Assembly (NCBI GenBank): GCA_015680685.1
Contig: MNCI01030517.1
Span: 349,341-413,340 of the forward strand
Length of the DNA: 64,000 bases
Origin: Gnetum montanum
Lineage: Eukaryota; Streptophyta; Gnetopsida; Gnetales; Gnetaceae
Direction: 5' to 3'
The notes under the pieces: model-generated
Database searches by the model: none
What the model was told of the DNA's origin: nothing
Seen by the model: only the letters and a program-made list of their open reading frames with translations
Shown here: positions 1-10,830 of the stretch, one piece after another
Layout: each line of letters opens with the position of its first letter
Numbering within the stretch: position 1 is the stretch's first letter
Position numbers and translations under genes: made by a program

Positions 1-396
1 AGAATAATTATAGTTAAGCTTTAGGAAAAATCATATTTATAAAGTGTGAATCAAATCAACCCTTACATCTACAACAACTAACTATTCTTGCCAATTTATA
101 GAGCGTTCATAAATAAAAGATATACTAGTTAATTAAATCAAACTATTTTCAAAATGCTCTTTCAAAAAATAAAAAAAGGTGCTTGTACCAAAGCCCATGG
201 CCTCGGCTACCTATGTACCCTTGTAGAGATTATAAGAAATAAGGGTAATGTAGTTCTTAATTTATAAGATCAATCATCACATACATATACACATCAAGAG
301 ATGATTAGGATTATTTGCATATAATAGATTATTCTTAACAATGTTCATTTGACATGATAAAAGAACCTTAAAAGAAAGTATTATGGCATTACCACT
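1..396. other. Unassigned left flank
   Basis: AT-rich sequence before the first LTR. I see no coding frame, splice chain or repeat that I can name. Confidence 0.4.
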
Positions 397-1178
397 TGAC
401 AAAACATCATATGTTTGGTAGCTATGTCTACGCATCCATATCAATGCATCCTAGAATGCGTTGGCATATATGCATCGATGCGCTATCACTTGAAATCTAT
501 AAATATGCATCCACCATCCACCATCCCTATTGGACAATATAGTTTCAATGGTATAGCAAATCTCTTACAGTTTCTCTTTGTAGGACTTAGTTAAATTTCC
601 CTTTGAGTGTCTATAGTGTGGATTAAATTGATTATATAGAATTTTATTCAAGTGCAAGATGCACTTGGACATTTCTGCATGAAGGAAATAAAATCAAGAT
701 TTATTCATTCCATTATAACACTTGGATCAGCATTTAATTTACTTTCCAACACTTTACTTTGCATGCACTTTACTTCATGTGCTTAGGAAATTAATAATAT
801 ATTTAGGAGCAATGTGAGTATAACCACTTCGAGCATAATATATTAATGTATAGCAATCCCAATAGCGAATGCTTGGTATACCCAATAGTAAATACTTGGT
901 AACCTAACAGTGTTAGTATAGGTCCAGGATGTGTACAAAAAGTGGAAATACATGCTATACGTTTAGAATAACTTAGATTACCTTTAGTTTCATAGTTAAA
1001 TAAAATTTAAATATTTTAATTAGTTTTTCCTTTTAATGCTTTTTAATCATATAAAATAACAAAAGTATAAACATCTTATGTCTTAATCACACAACCGTAC
1101 TCATCAAATTAACACAAGTAGTGATTAGGAAGATAATGAGAAGCATCAATTGTGACTTTATTGTGACCATACTCATCA
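397..1178 (+). repeat. 5' LTR of Ty3/gypsy element A
   Basis: The right edge is well placed, because the LTR ends in ACTCATCA directly before a tRNA-Asp primer site. That ending is shared with the LTRs at 9841-10705 and 59958-60825. The left edge (TGACAAAACATC) is chosen by weak similarity to the starts of those LTRs and could be off by tens of bases. A TATA box (TATAAATAT, 498-506) follows a short palindrome-rich stretch, as in the related LTRs. No matching 3' LTR or target duplication was found. Confidence 0.55.
498..506 (+). promoter_or_regulatory. TATA box in LTR A
   Basis: TATAAATAT lies about 100 bases into the LTR, the same relative place as the TATA-like boxes in the related LTRs at 9956 and (minus strand) 32451-32460. 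Confidence 0.5.
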
Positions 1179-1179
1179 T

Positions 1180-1196
1180 TGACACCATTTCTGAGG
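1180..1196 (+). other. Primer binding site, tRNA-Asp type (element A)
   Basis: TGACACCATTTCTGAGG is a decayed form of TGGCGCCGTTGCCGGGG, the complement of the 3' end of plant tRNA-Asp(GUC). All but one of the differences are transitions. It follows the LTR end TCATCA by one base. Confidence 0.6.
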
Positions 1197-1323
1197 ATTT
1201 TCTTTATTGTGTCCTAAGTGTTTAGATAATTAAATCATAGAAAGTCATTATAGTAACATAACAAAAAATCATTAGAAAATATAACAGTATTTTATTCAAG
1301 ACACATTGCAAAATAAACTAAAA

Positions 1324-3560
1324 ATGTCTTTTTCTTGCAAGGTTGATTCCCTACCTCCTAATAACTCTATAAGACAACATGATAGAAAAAGAAGAACTAT
1401 AGATGAAATTCCTGAATAGCTCAAAGTTGGCTATATCCATCCAAATTCTTAGTATCTAGATTTCACTTTCATCTTTTACTAGGAAAAATAACTTCAATGG
1501 AGAGACCTAGAGGATGATATTTTGTTCCCACATGATTGTGTTGTTACTTCCATATTTATGGTAGAATTGCTAAATCTAGTGCTTAAACCAATAGCCTTAG
1601 AGTACCAAGTAATAGATCATCTATCTAGGGACTATTAATTAATGAAGCCTTAGCTTAGAAAGGATAAACTCATGGAAATCCACCATGAAGCCTCTAAAGA
1701 GAAAAAAGTGTCAATCACACTAACATCATCATCAAAAAAGAAGAACAATAAACATTCATCAAGGTAATCATAACATCAAGGTCCTCCTCTCTTCGGTGAG
1801 GATAACATATTTCATCAATGACTACATTTAACCTTGGAAAGTAACCAAGTTAAGAGAAGAGTTGATTCTAAAACTAGGGGGACCTCAACGTCAAGGTCTC
1901 CTAACCCTTAAACAAGAGAATAAACGAGGGATCAAAGAAGAAGACTAAGCTAACATAACTCTCCTAGCTCTTCATCTTCATCATCCACTTCATTATCTAA
2001 CTTTGATGAGGGAAAATGTGATTGAAATCAAAAGGGAAATGATCATGGCCAAGGTGAAGATGACAAAAGACCCCATCATAGAGATGGGAGGAGAGAACAT
2101 AGACAACAACGAGATGAAGAAGAGCATCACCAAGAGAGAAGGTGTAGTAGGCCACATCATAGAAGGCAAGACCATGATAGAGGCTATAAGTAATAAAATA
2201 ACTATGATGAACCATTGCTTGCTACCAGAAGTATGATTAACATCCAAAATTAGTATATATTCCTACTAGGCATGAAAGGGATAGTTGTATCACATGGCTT
2301 GATATGGACAACATCCTTAAATTTGAAGGGTGCTACAATGTTGATTCACAAATTTATTTCAATCCTTCCATGGTACCTGTACCTTGCAGAATATTGAAAG
2401 TAACTAGAAAAAGCACAAACTATTCTTGAGGACACTCATGAAAAAAGCTAAAAGTTGGTATCGATCATTGAAATTGGAATCTATCTATAGATGGAGTACG
2501 ATGTTAGAACTATTTAGTGACAAATATTAAACATATTTTAGGATGTTCAATCAAAGGAAAAAGATTTAAGAATGGAAGTAGGTTAATCATGAATCCCTTA
2601 ATGTAGCCTTGGGTTGGTACTATTCATTGCTACATAGGTGTCCATGCCATGGTTTCTCTTAAAAGGAACAACTTTGCCACATCATAGATGGACTCAAAAA
2701 TAGAACCATGGAGACTCTTTGGGTTTATGCCTAAGGGAGACTATCATAGATGAGAGTTCATCAAATTCAAAGGCTTATTAAATAAGTAGCAAAGGAAGAA
2801 TGGGAGTTGAAAAAAGAAAAAGTGGTAAGAAGTATAACAAAGATTTCTCCATTCACAAAAAGGAGGTATGTATTTATGAGCTAGAGGAAAAGATACTATT
2901 AGAGGAAGTTATGTAGAATAAGAAGTTGTCAATTCACAAATCTGTCTAGAAATATGAACCAAGGTATATAAGACGTAGGATTCCTTGGATGAAAATTTTG
3001 AGATAGCACTCAAAATGGTAGAGGAGGAAATATAACATAGGAACATGGATAAGGACAAAAGAAGGAAGGAGGACATAGTAAAGGACTATTATTAGTAGAA
3101 TGATAAGGCTGTGGTAGTAGAAGAGATTGCAAATTTTGATATAGATAATGAAGGTTGTGACATGTGAATATGATCATCCCAAGGGATGTTACCTGATCCT
3201 ATTACACTTGGAAGAATATGGTATTTATGCCTTAAATCCAAGGCTTGTTAAGAGATAATTACCCATGAGGTTTCCTTATCTTGAAGGCAACTACTAGCAA
3301 CATTTTCACTAGCTATCCAAGTGGAATGTTGCCTCAACCTCAAGAATATTATCATTAGCGGTAAAATCCACAGTCATAAGGGATGCCACCACTAAGGCAA
3401 TAGTATCATTACCACCAACTAGACCCATATGGTTACTATATCTCACAATTTGTGTCACTGAGTGGTTCTACAACCCACTCTTTTTCCCAATAGTATTACC
3501 CTTCCTTCTCTAAACACAATTGATCTTCCACTCCATGCACTGAATCCTCCTCAACCTATA
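1324..3560 (+). pseudogene. gag: Decayed gag of Ty3/gypsy element A
   Basis: This would encode the capsid and nucleocapsid polyprotein. The start ATG (ATGTCTTTTTC) matches the gag start of element B at 10831. The core is seen around 2440-2760 as fragments such as AKSWYRSLKLESI, ESLNVALGWYYSLL and LCHIIDGL, which parallel the gag of element B. An Arg/His-rich stretch lies at about 2055-2190, before the core. Many stops and frame changes interrupt it. The end is approximate, set where protease-like sequence begins. It is clearly non-functional. Confidence 0.6.
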
Positions 3561-3589
3561 TTTGTTATTACCTACATTTTCTATGCAAT

Positions 3590-5318
3590 CATTATAAAGA
3601 GGGCTTTCCAATCATTATGGGAAGGGCTTGACTAAGTACAATTGATGCTAAGCTAGGAATTAGTGACCCCTTCCTAGATTTTCTTAAGGAAAATACATTT
3701 GGAAAAGTATAGAAAACAAATTTTCATGCATTTTCTACAGTGGTATAGGGTGCCATTGCATGTAAAAAATATGAGCAATCAATAAAAAATCCATCACAAT
3801 ATGTAAAATATGTTCCAAAACCATCTACATTTAATGGTGCTTGTATGTAGCAACCATAAAATAGGAAGGCACCCAATGACTAACTACAAACAAATGCTTC
3901 AATTCTACAATGTGCATGAAACCAATGGAAAGCCTTACAAGTGAATACATAGACAAGATGGATGAGATGTAGTAAATCCAAAACTAACTCTTAGAAGCCC
4001 ATAATATAAAAGAATTACAAGTAGAATAGGGAGAGTTAGAAGTCCTATAAAATTTTGAACTAGAGCCCTTAGAACTAAAAACATTATCAAAATCTCTAGA
4101 ATATGTGTTCTTAAACAATGGAAAACTACCAATCATAAATTCGTAACTCACAAGAGAACAAAAGAAGAAGTTGATAAAGTAGTTATGAAATGGTCAACAA
4201 CCTTTACCTAATCATATGATAAGTTAACAGAAATAGATCCATGCATATGCTAACATCACATCTACATAGACTCTACTATCAAGCCCAAGAGACAACCACA
4301 AAGAAGATTGAATCCAAAGATGAAACAAGTTATTAAGAAGAAAGTTGAGAAACTTATCAAAGCTAGGTTCATTCATTGAAAGATAGTAAGTGGGTAAGCC
4401 CACTCATTATTGTACCAAAGAAGAAAGGGAAATGGAGAATCTATATAGACTTTAGGTTGTTGAACATTGTAATGTTCAAACATCACTTTTCATTTCCATT
4501 TATGCACCTAGTGTCATAGATACTACAACTTTCTGGATGAGTATAGTGACTACAACCAAACCTAAATTTCTTCAAAATATTAGGCTAAAACAAAATTCAC
4601 TAGTTCTTAGGAAACTTTTGCATATAAGAAGATTCCTTTTGGACTATGCAATACTTTTGCAACCTTCCAATGCCTAGTCCTTAGTATCTTTTAGTAGTAG
4701 ATTGGCAATGGTATGGGAGTCTTCATGGATGACTTCTCTACCTATGTTGTTAATTTTGAACAAGCACTGGACCACATGGAGTAGGTATTAAAATGACATG
4801 TGGAAACAAACTTGTGACTCAACTAGCATAAGAGACATTTGATGATTAAGGTGGGCATTGTTCTAGAACATTGAATTTTAGAAAAAGAAATTAAGCTAGA
4901 TCCTGAAAAGATAAGGGTTATCCAAGGAATCACCAGAAAACCTCAAATGATCAAAGATGTGAGATCATTTCCTGGGTGTGTTTTATAGAAAATTTCTCTA
5001 AATTTCCAAGCTACTAATGGAGCTTACCAAGAAGGATGCATCATTCAAATGGACCAAGGAACATGAATAAGCATGCCAATACTTAAAGCAAAAGCTTATG
5101 GAAACTCTAATTCTACATGCCCCTAATTGGTCTTGACCACTTCACATCATGAAAGATGCATTTCATTATGCATTGGGAGTAATACTTACACAAATGGATG
5201 ATAAAAAATGTTCATAATATATCCATTGTGCAAGTATGAGTATTATGGACACATAATTAAATTACACCACTATAGAAAAAGAACTTATGGTTGTAGTGTA
5301 TGATCTTAAGAAATTCAG
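3590..5318 (+). pseudogene. pol: Decayed pol (protease, RT, RNase H) of element A
   Basis: The protease tail is seen near 3603 as FPIIMGRA then LSTIDAKLGI. RT follows from about 4290: QPQRRLNPKMKQV, WVSPLIIVPKKKGKW, then IPFGLCNTFATFQ and the catalytic box FMDDFS at 4722-4736. RNase H is seen as KDAFHYALGVILTQ (about 5153) and YTTIEKELMVVV near 5260-5295. Frames shift several times. Homology stops abruptly at about 5318, inside RNase H, and no integrase follows. The RRLNP..K motif and tRNA-Asp primer suggest the Athila-like side of Ty3/gypsy, but the lineage is an inference. Confidence 0.65.
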
Positions 5319-7475
5319 GCTTGTCATAATCATTGGCCTTGTCATATTGATTGTAGTAGTGATTCCTTTGATGCTTTTCTTCATATACTCCTTTATGCTT
5401 CTACTCTGTTCTCCTTTTTTGTTCTCTTTTACTTTCATCTGCATCATGATGTCTTCTTATCTCTAGGTATTTGTTATGATTTCTTCTTCTCTCATTGTCA
5501 AGTGCTCATTCTTTATTTCTTCATGTTCTCTTCTTCATTTCTACATTTTCCTTTATCAAAATCTATTGACAAGTATGATAGAGGATGAAGGACTTAGAAA
5601 ACAATGCTTCCTAGTTCTCCTATTATGGCTCCTTGGTTCTTCTCTTCTATATCTGCTAGAGCTTCTTAGCCTTGGGTTTCTTTAGATTCTAGGATCTATC
5701 TCCTTCCTTTGAAGAGTTTTTGCTAAAGTGGAACATAGCTTTTATTGTACAAAATATTTAGCTTCTAGCATAGATGAATAAGAATGAGATTAATGATGAT
5801 GAGGCTTTTCATCTTAATACTCAATATCTTCCTTTTTGAAGATTACAATTGCTTGAGGTGCTTATTTTCTTTCTTCTTGCTCATATGTATCTTCCATGAT
5901 AACATACTTCATAAATTTGGCTTCTATTAATTAATAGGGTCTATTCATGTTCTTCATGACTTGATAACCTCCATGCATGTGACCAAGGCCTTATCTAAGA
6001 AGTGTTGCTTGAAGCATGGATGGAGCTAAATGCTCTAGTGATAATATAATGTTACCTTGTAAATTTATCCATTTGAATTATTCATCCTAATGAAAGATAA
6101 AAGTGAATTCAAGATAATATGAATCTATATAAGCATAGAAAATCCTAGTTTGCATTGATCCATTCCAATTTTTTTAAATGTGCATCTTATCATTACTTTC
6201 ATTAATATCATTAGTATGTGGAAAAATGTCTTTATGTGTTAACACCATGTTGATTAATCATTACTTAAGTGTATGTTTAGAAATTACTATATGTTTGAAA
6301 GATACATATTTTAAAGATGCTAAAGTTAATACATAGAAGATTCATAGTGGTTTAGCTTGGGCCTAGACCACTCTGCAGGCGTATCCAATATCTTCAATTC
6401 TTAGGTTCCCTTTCAATCTTCAAATCCATAAAAAAAAATGCTAGTTTCAAGGGTTTCTAGTATCCCTTTCATATAATCAAGATTTAAAGGCTTAAAATCT
6501 TAAACTAGATCTTAAAACAAAGGGAAATAAAAATGATGTTATTAGGATCTCTTAGTACATCTAATTGCATCCAATACAAGTGTAGATCATGCAAAGGATA
6601 AAATAATAAGGGTATAAGAATACAAATAGAGATAGTGATTTTCAATTTAGCTTTTTTCCTTATACATTCAAGATTTCTAAAACTTACTTCGATCTTGATT
6701 GTTGCTACTGAAATACCAATCTTGGTCCAATAATTCATCTCCATCTATGTACCAATGACCATGAGAGGAATGATATCCTTGGATAAATCTTCTGCTTCAT
6801 AGACAAATGGAAACTTTCATTTCTTAATATTTTTTTTGTCTCACAACATTCAAGGGACTTTTGATTTTTTGGCCTTTTTTATTTTTATTATTTTTTCCTT
6901 GAAAGGCCAATCTTAACTAAGGTTAGTTTACCTACTGCTCTTGTAGCACAATACACAAGCATTTAACATGATTTTCCTTCTTAATGTTGGGTGTCTAGAA
7001 TTGGTGAACTATCATAGGCTAGTGGTATCACGTCAAGTAACCTATAAACCAATTAGATGACCTTAAGTATGCTTCTTTTTTCTAGCACTAAACTTTCATA
7101 CATTTTAAGTTGGTCAACCTTAACAATGTATCATATTCTTTCATCTTCACTAGCTTCCAAGTAGATCAACCTTAAGCAAGGTTCATCAACCTTAACTGTG
7201 TGTATTTTCCCATCTAAGTTTGATGAGCTCTTAGGTAAGTTGACCTTAAGTCTAATTAATTGACCTATGGGATTTTTCAGTTGATTAGAGGATGATTCAA
7301 GTGATTGAAGGACTATTGATTTTGGAACCAAGCTCTACCATCCAAAAACATTCATTAGCATCATTCTCCATAGCTACCATCATGTACTTTGTTATTTCAA
7401 ATCTCTCTAATTCGTTCACTAGCAAACATAACGAACTCTTAATAAGATCAACTAACTAGTGTATGTTGATACCAT
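5319..7475. other. Unresolved region between two broken elements
   Basis: The sequence changes character at the pol break. The minus strand at about 5262-5900 is rich in Lys, Arg, Glu and Asn with many stops, like the hydrophilic end of a retrotransposon gag, possibly copia, but I cannot assign it. TCAACCTTAA-like direct repeats lie at about 7050-7260. By position this should be the internal part of the minus-strand element whose primer site is at 7476-7492, but no gag core was recognised. Confidence 0.3.
7050..7260. repeat. Dispersed TCAACCTTAA repeats
   Basis: Variants of the decamer TCAACCTTAA (also TTGACCTTAAG) recur at least four times in 200 bases, near 7053, 7113, 7165, 7187 and 7235, at uneven spacing. 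Function unknown. Confidence 0.4.
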
Positions 7476-7492
7476 CCTTGGGAATGGTGCCA
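7476..7492 (-). other. Primer binding site, tRNA-Asp type, minus strand
   Basis: The plus strand reads CCTTGGGAATGGTGCCA, the reverse complement of a decayed tRNA-Asp primer site. The differences from the intact site are four C to T changes and one transversion. It abuts an LTR end (TGATGAG on the plus strand) at 7494, so the element's internal part should lie to the left. Confidence 0.55.
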
Positions 7493-7493
7493 A

Positions 7494-8045
7494 TGATGAG
7501 TAGTAAGAGTTTCTAATGTCTAATCATACAAATCACAAATGTACATAAGTGACTAGATCATAATCAATGGATGGAACAATATCACATACTAGCATGTTAA
7601 CAATGTGTATACAATTGTCATCTTCCTACTAGAGTTAGTGAAGCACAATTCTTTTGTTTAACTCATGGTAAGGTATATGATATACTAATGTTAATGAGCT
7701 CTATGTATGCTAAAGTAAAACATAATGAAGTAAATATAATTTTTATTTTCTAATGGACAACAGAAATGTGAAACTAAGCTAGCCTAACAATGATTAGCAT
7801 ATGTTCTTGGCCTGTTGAACATGCCCTAGCCTAGTATAATCATCAATACTAATGAAGATGAAAATGTAAATGATATAATAAAAGTAAATGACATAGGAAT
7901 GTAAATCTAATCTATGTGAGATGTTGCAATGGTGAAGAAAAATCTTGATCTTTATTGTCAAACATGGAATGCATCTAGTTACACTCCTCTTGAATAAATA
8001 TGTTACACAACTGTTAATCACCACATTGATGTTAGAAAATTGTGA
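7494..8045 (-). repeat. Truncated 5' LTR, minus strand
   Basis: On the minus strand this aligns with the 3' two-thirds of the element B LTR. Shared landmarks are GACAATAAAGAT, GGCTAGCTTAG and the terminal ACTCATCA. The upstream (U3) third is missing where it meets the inverted arm at about 8046. The inner boundary is approximate. Confidence 0.5.
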
Positions 8046-8309
8046 ATCACCATATTGTAGTTACTCACAACTCTAAAATCATGAAAAAAAAACTATAAGA
8101 ATTCTACTAAGTATTTTACCAGAAGATCAGTTGGACACAATGATGGGCTTATATTTATATGCATGACTATGACCCAATACATCATATCTTAAGCTATGAT
8201 ATTTAATTTATCAACATCCAACTAGTTTCCATCCATAGAATTTGACCAGATCATGCATGAATGCTTATGATTCATATAGTTGGATGTAGGGTTATTGTGC
8301 CACTCATAA
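8046..8309 (+). repeat. Truncated LTR 3' arm, plus strand
   Basis: The last 260 bases resemble the 3' end of the element B LTR. Matches include AACTAGTTTCCATCCATAG, GACCAGATCATGCAT and TAGTTGGATGTAGGGTTA. It ends CTCATAA before a primer site. It points away from the arm at 7494-8045, so the two form an inverted LTR pair. Confidence 0.5.
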
Positions 8310-8310
8310 T

Positions 8311-8327
8311 TGGTGCCATTACCAAGG
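8311..8327 (+). other. Primer binding site, tRNA-Asp type
   Basis: TGGTGCCATTACCAAGG differs from the intact site TGGCGCCGTTGCCGGGG at five positions, all transitions. It follows the LTR end by one base. Confidence 0.6.
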
Positions 8328-9439
8328 ATGGTGCTAGTGTTTTAGATAGAATTATTTAAATATTGTTGTTAGAACCCAAAACTAATTATCATTTAAACTT
8401 TTACATGAAAAGTCTTAGTTATTTATCTCAATATTTAAACATTTAGAATTTAAATATTATTTGAAAGGATCGATGTCTACAAGCTCTTCATGTATGTTAT
8501 CTTTCAAATACATTTCTATTACTAGAATTTGTTGATTTAACAATGGCTTCTATGACCTTAAACATTAGTAGTTTTTATCATCATCATGCTTTTTGTATTA
8601 TTCAAAAGTGGACTCATATATTTTATACAACATCTCCTGAGAATTAGAATATTCTTTGTTTTGTTAAATTTCTGAATCTAATGTTGATTTTTAAAAAACC
8701 TAAAAGAAAATTATCTTTTTAATTAAACCATTGAAGTATTTTGAATTCTTGGATGTATATAGTCATTTTTACTAAAGTTTATATATGATTGATGTAGATC
8801 TTGACTCGCTTAAACTAGAAATTCTTATGTATGATAATGGAATTAATTATTTGTAATTAATTTTGTATTACAAGCTTTCAAAATTATGCCACTATTTCCA
8901 TTACTAGAATCATATGTTTAACTCATTTTCTTTCATCCTCCATAATAAGCTAATGTAAGCACATTAGGAACAAGATGTTTCATACCATGCTAAGGTTTCT
9001 TTTGATGAAGTTTCAGTAGCTAATGCTTCCTTTTCATTTAATACTACTTGAAAAAATGTGCCTTCAAGAAATGTTATAGTTAGTTCAATTCCAAAGAATT
9101 ATTTATCACTAAGGAGAAAGAAATATCCTAAGACCTCACAAAATTCTATTATTGATTTAGTTGATTTCCAAATGATTATAGGAAAGAAAACCTAAAAGGC
9201 ATCCCCAAAACGGTTTGGCCATTCCTTTTATGTTTTCACCTCCCTTTAATGCTTTTTTATAGTTTTACTCACCTTTTTCTTTATAATATATTTTATTTTT
9301 GGAGTCCAACATTCAATCCTCTTCCAACCCTCCTTCCCCATAAACATCTTATCCAATCAAAATATAAGTGAGGAAATTTCTTAAAAATTTTGTACTTTTC
9401 TCAAAAATTGATGATCATATATAATACATTTGGCTAAAA
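8328..9439. other. Remnant of element internal sequence and possible LINE 5' part
   Basis: The first 200 bases should be leader sequence of the element primed at 8311. A frame beginning ATGGCTTCTATGACC at about 8541 might be the start of the LINE that is clear from about 9440, but it is too decayed to assign. No other feature was seen. Confidence 0.25.
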
Positions 9440-9840
9440 ATATTATGTGATCATGGTTGTGCTTTTCTTACCATATGCTATTTTGTCCTTAGAGATGCTA
9501 CATTGTATGATATTATAGAGTTATCTTGTGATCATCCTTTCTAATTCTTAGATAGACATATTAGAGAAATTTTTTAAAAAAGGATATATGTATGTGTAGA
9601 TTTTATTGATAGTTTATACATTGTTAAATTTCATAATTAGGCACAACATTTTGTAGGTGCCACTATCAATAAGAAGTATCAAAAACTATTAGAATGGATG
9701 AAAATGTTTATTTTTGTCACTTGTAATGGCCTTGCAAGATTTCCTTAATTTTTATCATTTACTTTTACAAGACCTTGATGTAATTGTTGCATTGATTTTC
9801 TTTTATGTTCTTATGAAAACATTGAATTTATAAAGGAGTT
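9440..9840 (+). pseudogene. LINE piece 1: endonuclease domain
   Basis: The translation carries features of the apurinic-endonuclease domain of LINEs: ICYFVLRDATLYD, then FLDRHIREI, then VCVDFID in the place of the family's CGDFNA box, and later CNGLARFP and IDFLLCSYENIEFIK. The frame breaks at 9840, where element B is inserted. Its continuation is at 17927. The final five bases (GAGTT, 9836-9840) are the target duplication. Stops and frame changes show it is dead. Confidence 0.5.
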
Positions 9841-10705
9841 TGATGAATCACATTTTGCCAAGCCCTGATATTGGGTATGCGATATTGCAGACTAGATACG
9901 ATATTGCAGCCTAGATACGATATCATATACACGATATCGTGATTCTTGTGTTAGCCTACAAATACAACACTCAGGCACACAACAAGGGGGAGTTAGATTG
10001 TTAGGGAATTAAAAGTTCTTTTCTTTTGGTAGTTTAGCTTTCAGTTATTCTTAGTGCATGCCTGCAATGTGATGTTTGTAATTGTATGACACCTTTGTTT
10101 GAGTGTGACGTACTTGGACACGCACACGATCGACAATAAAGATTGAGATTACTCCATCATTGTAGCATTCACTTAGCTTTTAATTGTTTTAATTGGTGAT
10201 TATTTATTGCTATTTTCTTAGTTAATATTTATTTTATCATCATTTACTATTTCTATTGTTAATGCGAAATGAGTACGCCTTAATCACGAGCATTTAAGTA
10301 TAACTACATGGTAACCTAGTAGTGTATCGAGTAGTACTTCAAGTGATGTACACTTAGTCATCCCAAAAGTAGTACATGAAGTCTAAGATGCGTATGGATG
10401 ATTAGGGATGGATGCCCATCACACTTGGGCTAGCTTAGATCTTATTTCCTATTGCCCATTAGCTTAATAAGCTATCTCTTATTGTCCTTAGGAGTAGCAT
10501 AGTAGTAGGGATCACATCATACACCTCACTTTGGACTAAACCATACGTGACAAAAAAAATACTAGTCCAAGTGGAAAGACAGTGAACTGTGATCAATGTA
10601 TAACCATCTAGATGTCACAACTAGTCCATCCACAAAGTTGAATTGGATCACACGTACACACTCATATTTGTATGGTTGAGCATAGGGGTACCTCACCGCT
10701 CATCA
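9841..10705 (+). repeat. 5' LTR of element B
   Basis: The LTR begins TGATGAATCAC and ends GCTCATCA, giving inverted ends TGATGA/TCATCA. A cluster of GATATC-like palindromes fills 9867-9945. A weak TATA-like box (CTACAAATACA, 9956-9966) follows. The 3' half from about 10264 aligns with 17482-17921, with differences that are mostly transitions. Confidence 0.75.
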
Positions 10706-10706
10706 T

Positions 10707-10723
10707 TGGCACCATTGCCAGGG
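10707..10723 (+). other. Primer binding site, tRNA-Asp (element B)
   Basis: TGGCACCATTGCCAGGG differs from the complement of the plant tRNA-Asp(GUC) 3' end at only three bases. Each is a G to A change at a former CpG. It lies one base after the LTR. Confidence 0.8.
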
Positions 10724-10830
10724 ATGATGCTAGTTATCTAGATTAGTTATATCATACAAGATCTCTATAAAATGATATATCTTTCAAATAAAGAAATTAA
10801 ACTCAATTAAGTCACACACAATTCATGACA

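Noticed and set aside
1993-2247. 84-residue hydrophobic frame on the minus strand
   Set aside because: It is the complement of the Arg/His-rich part of gag A; the hydrophobic look comes from reading the basic codons backwards.
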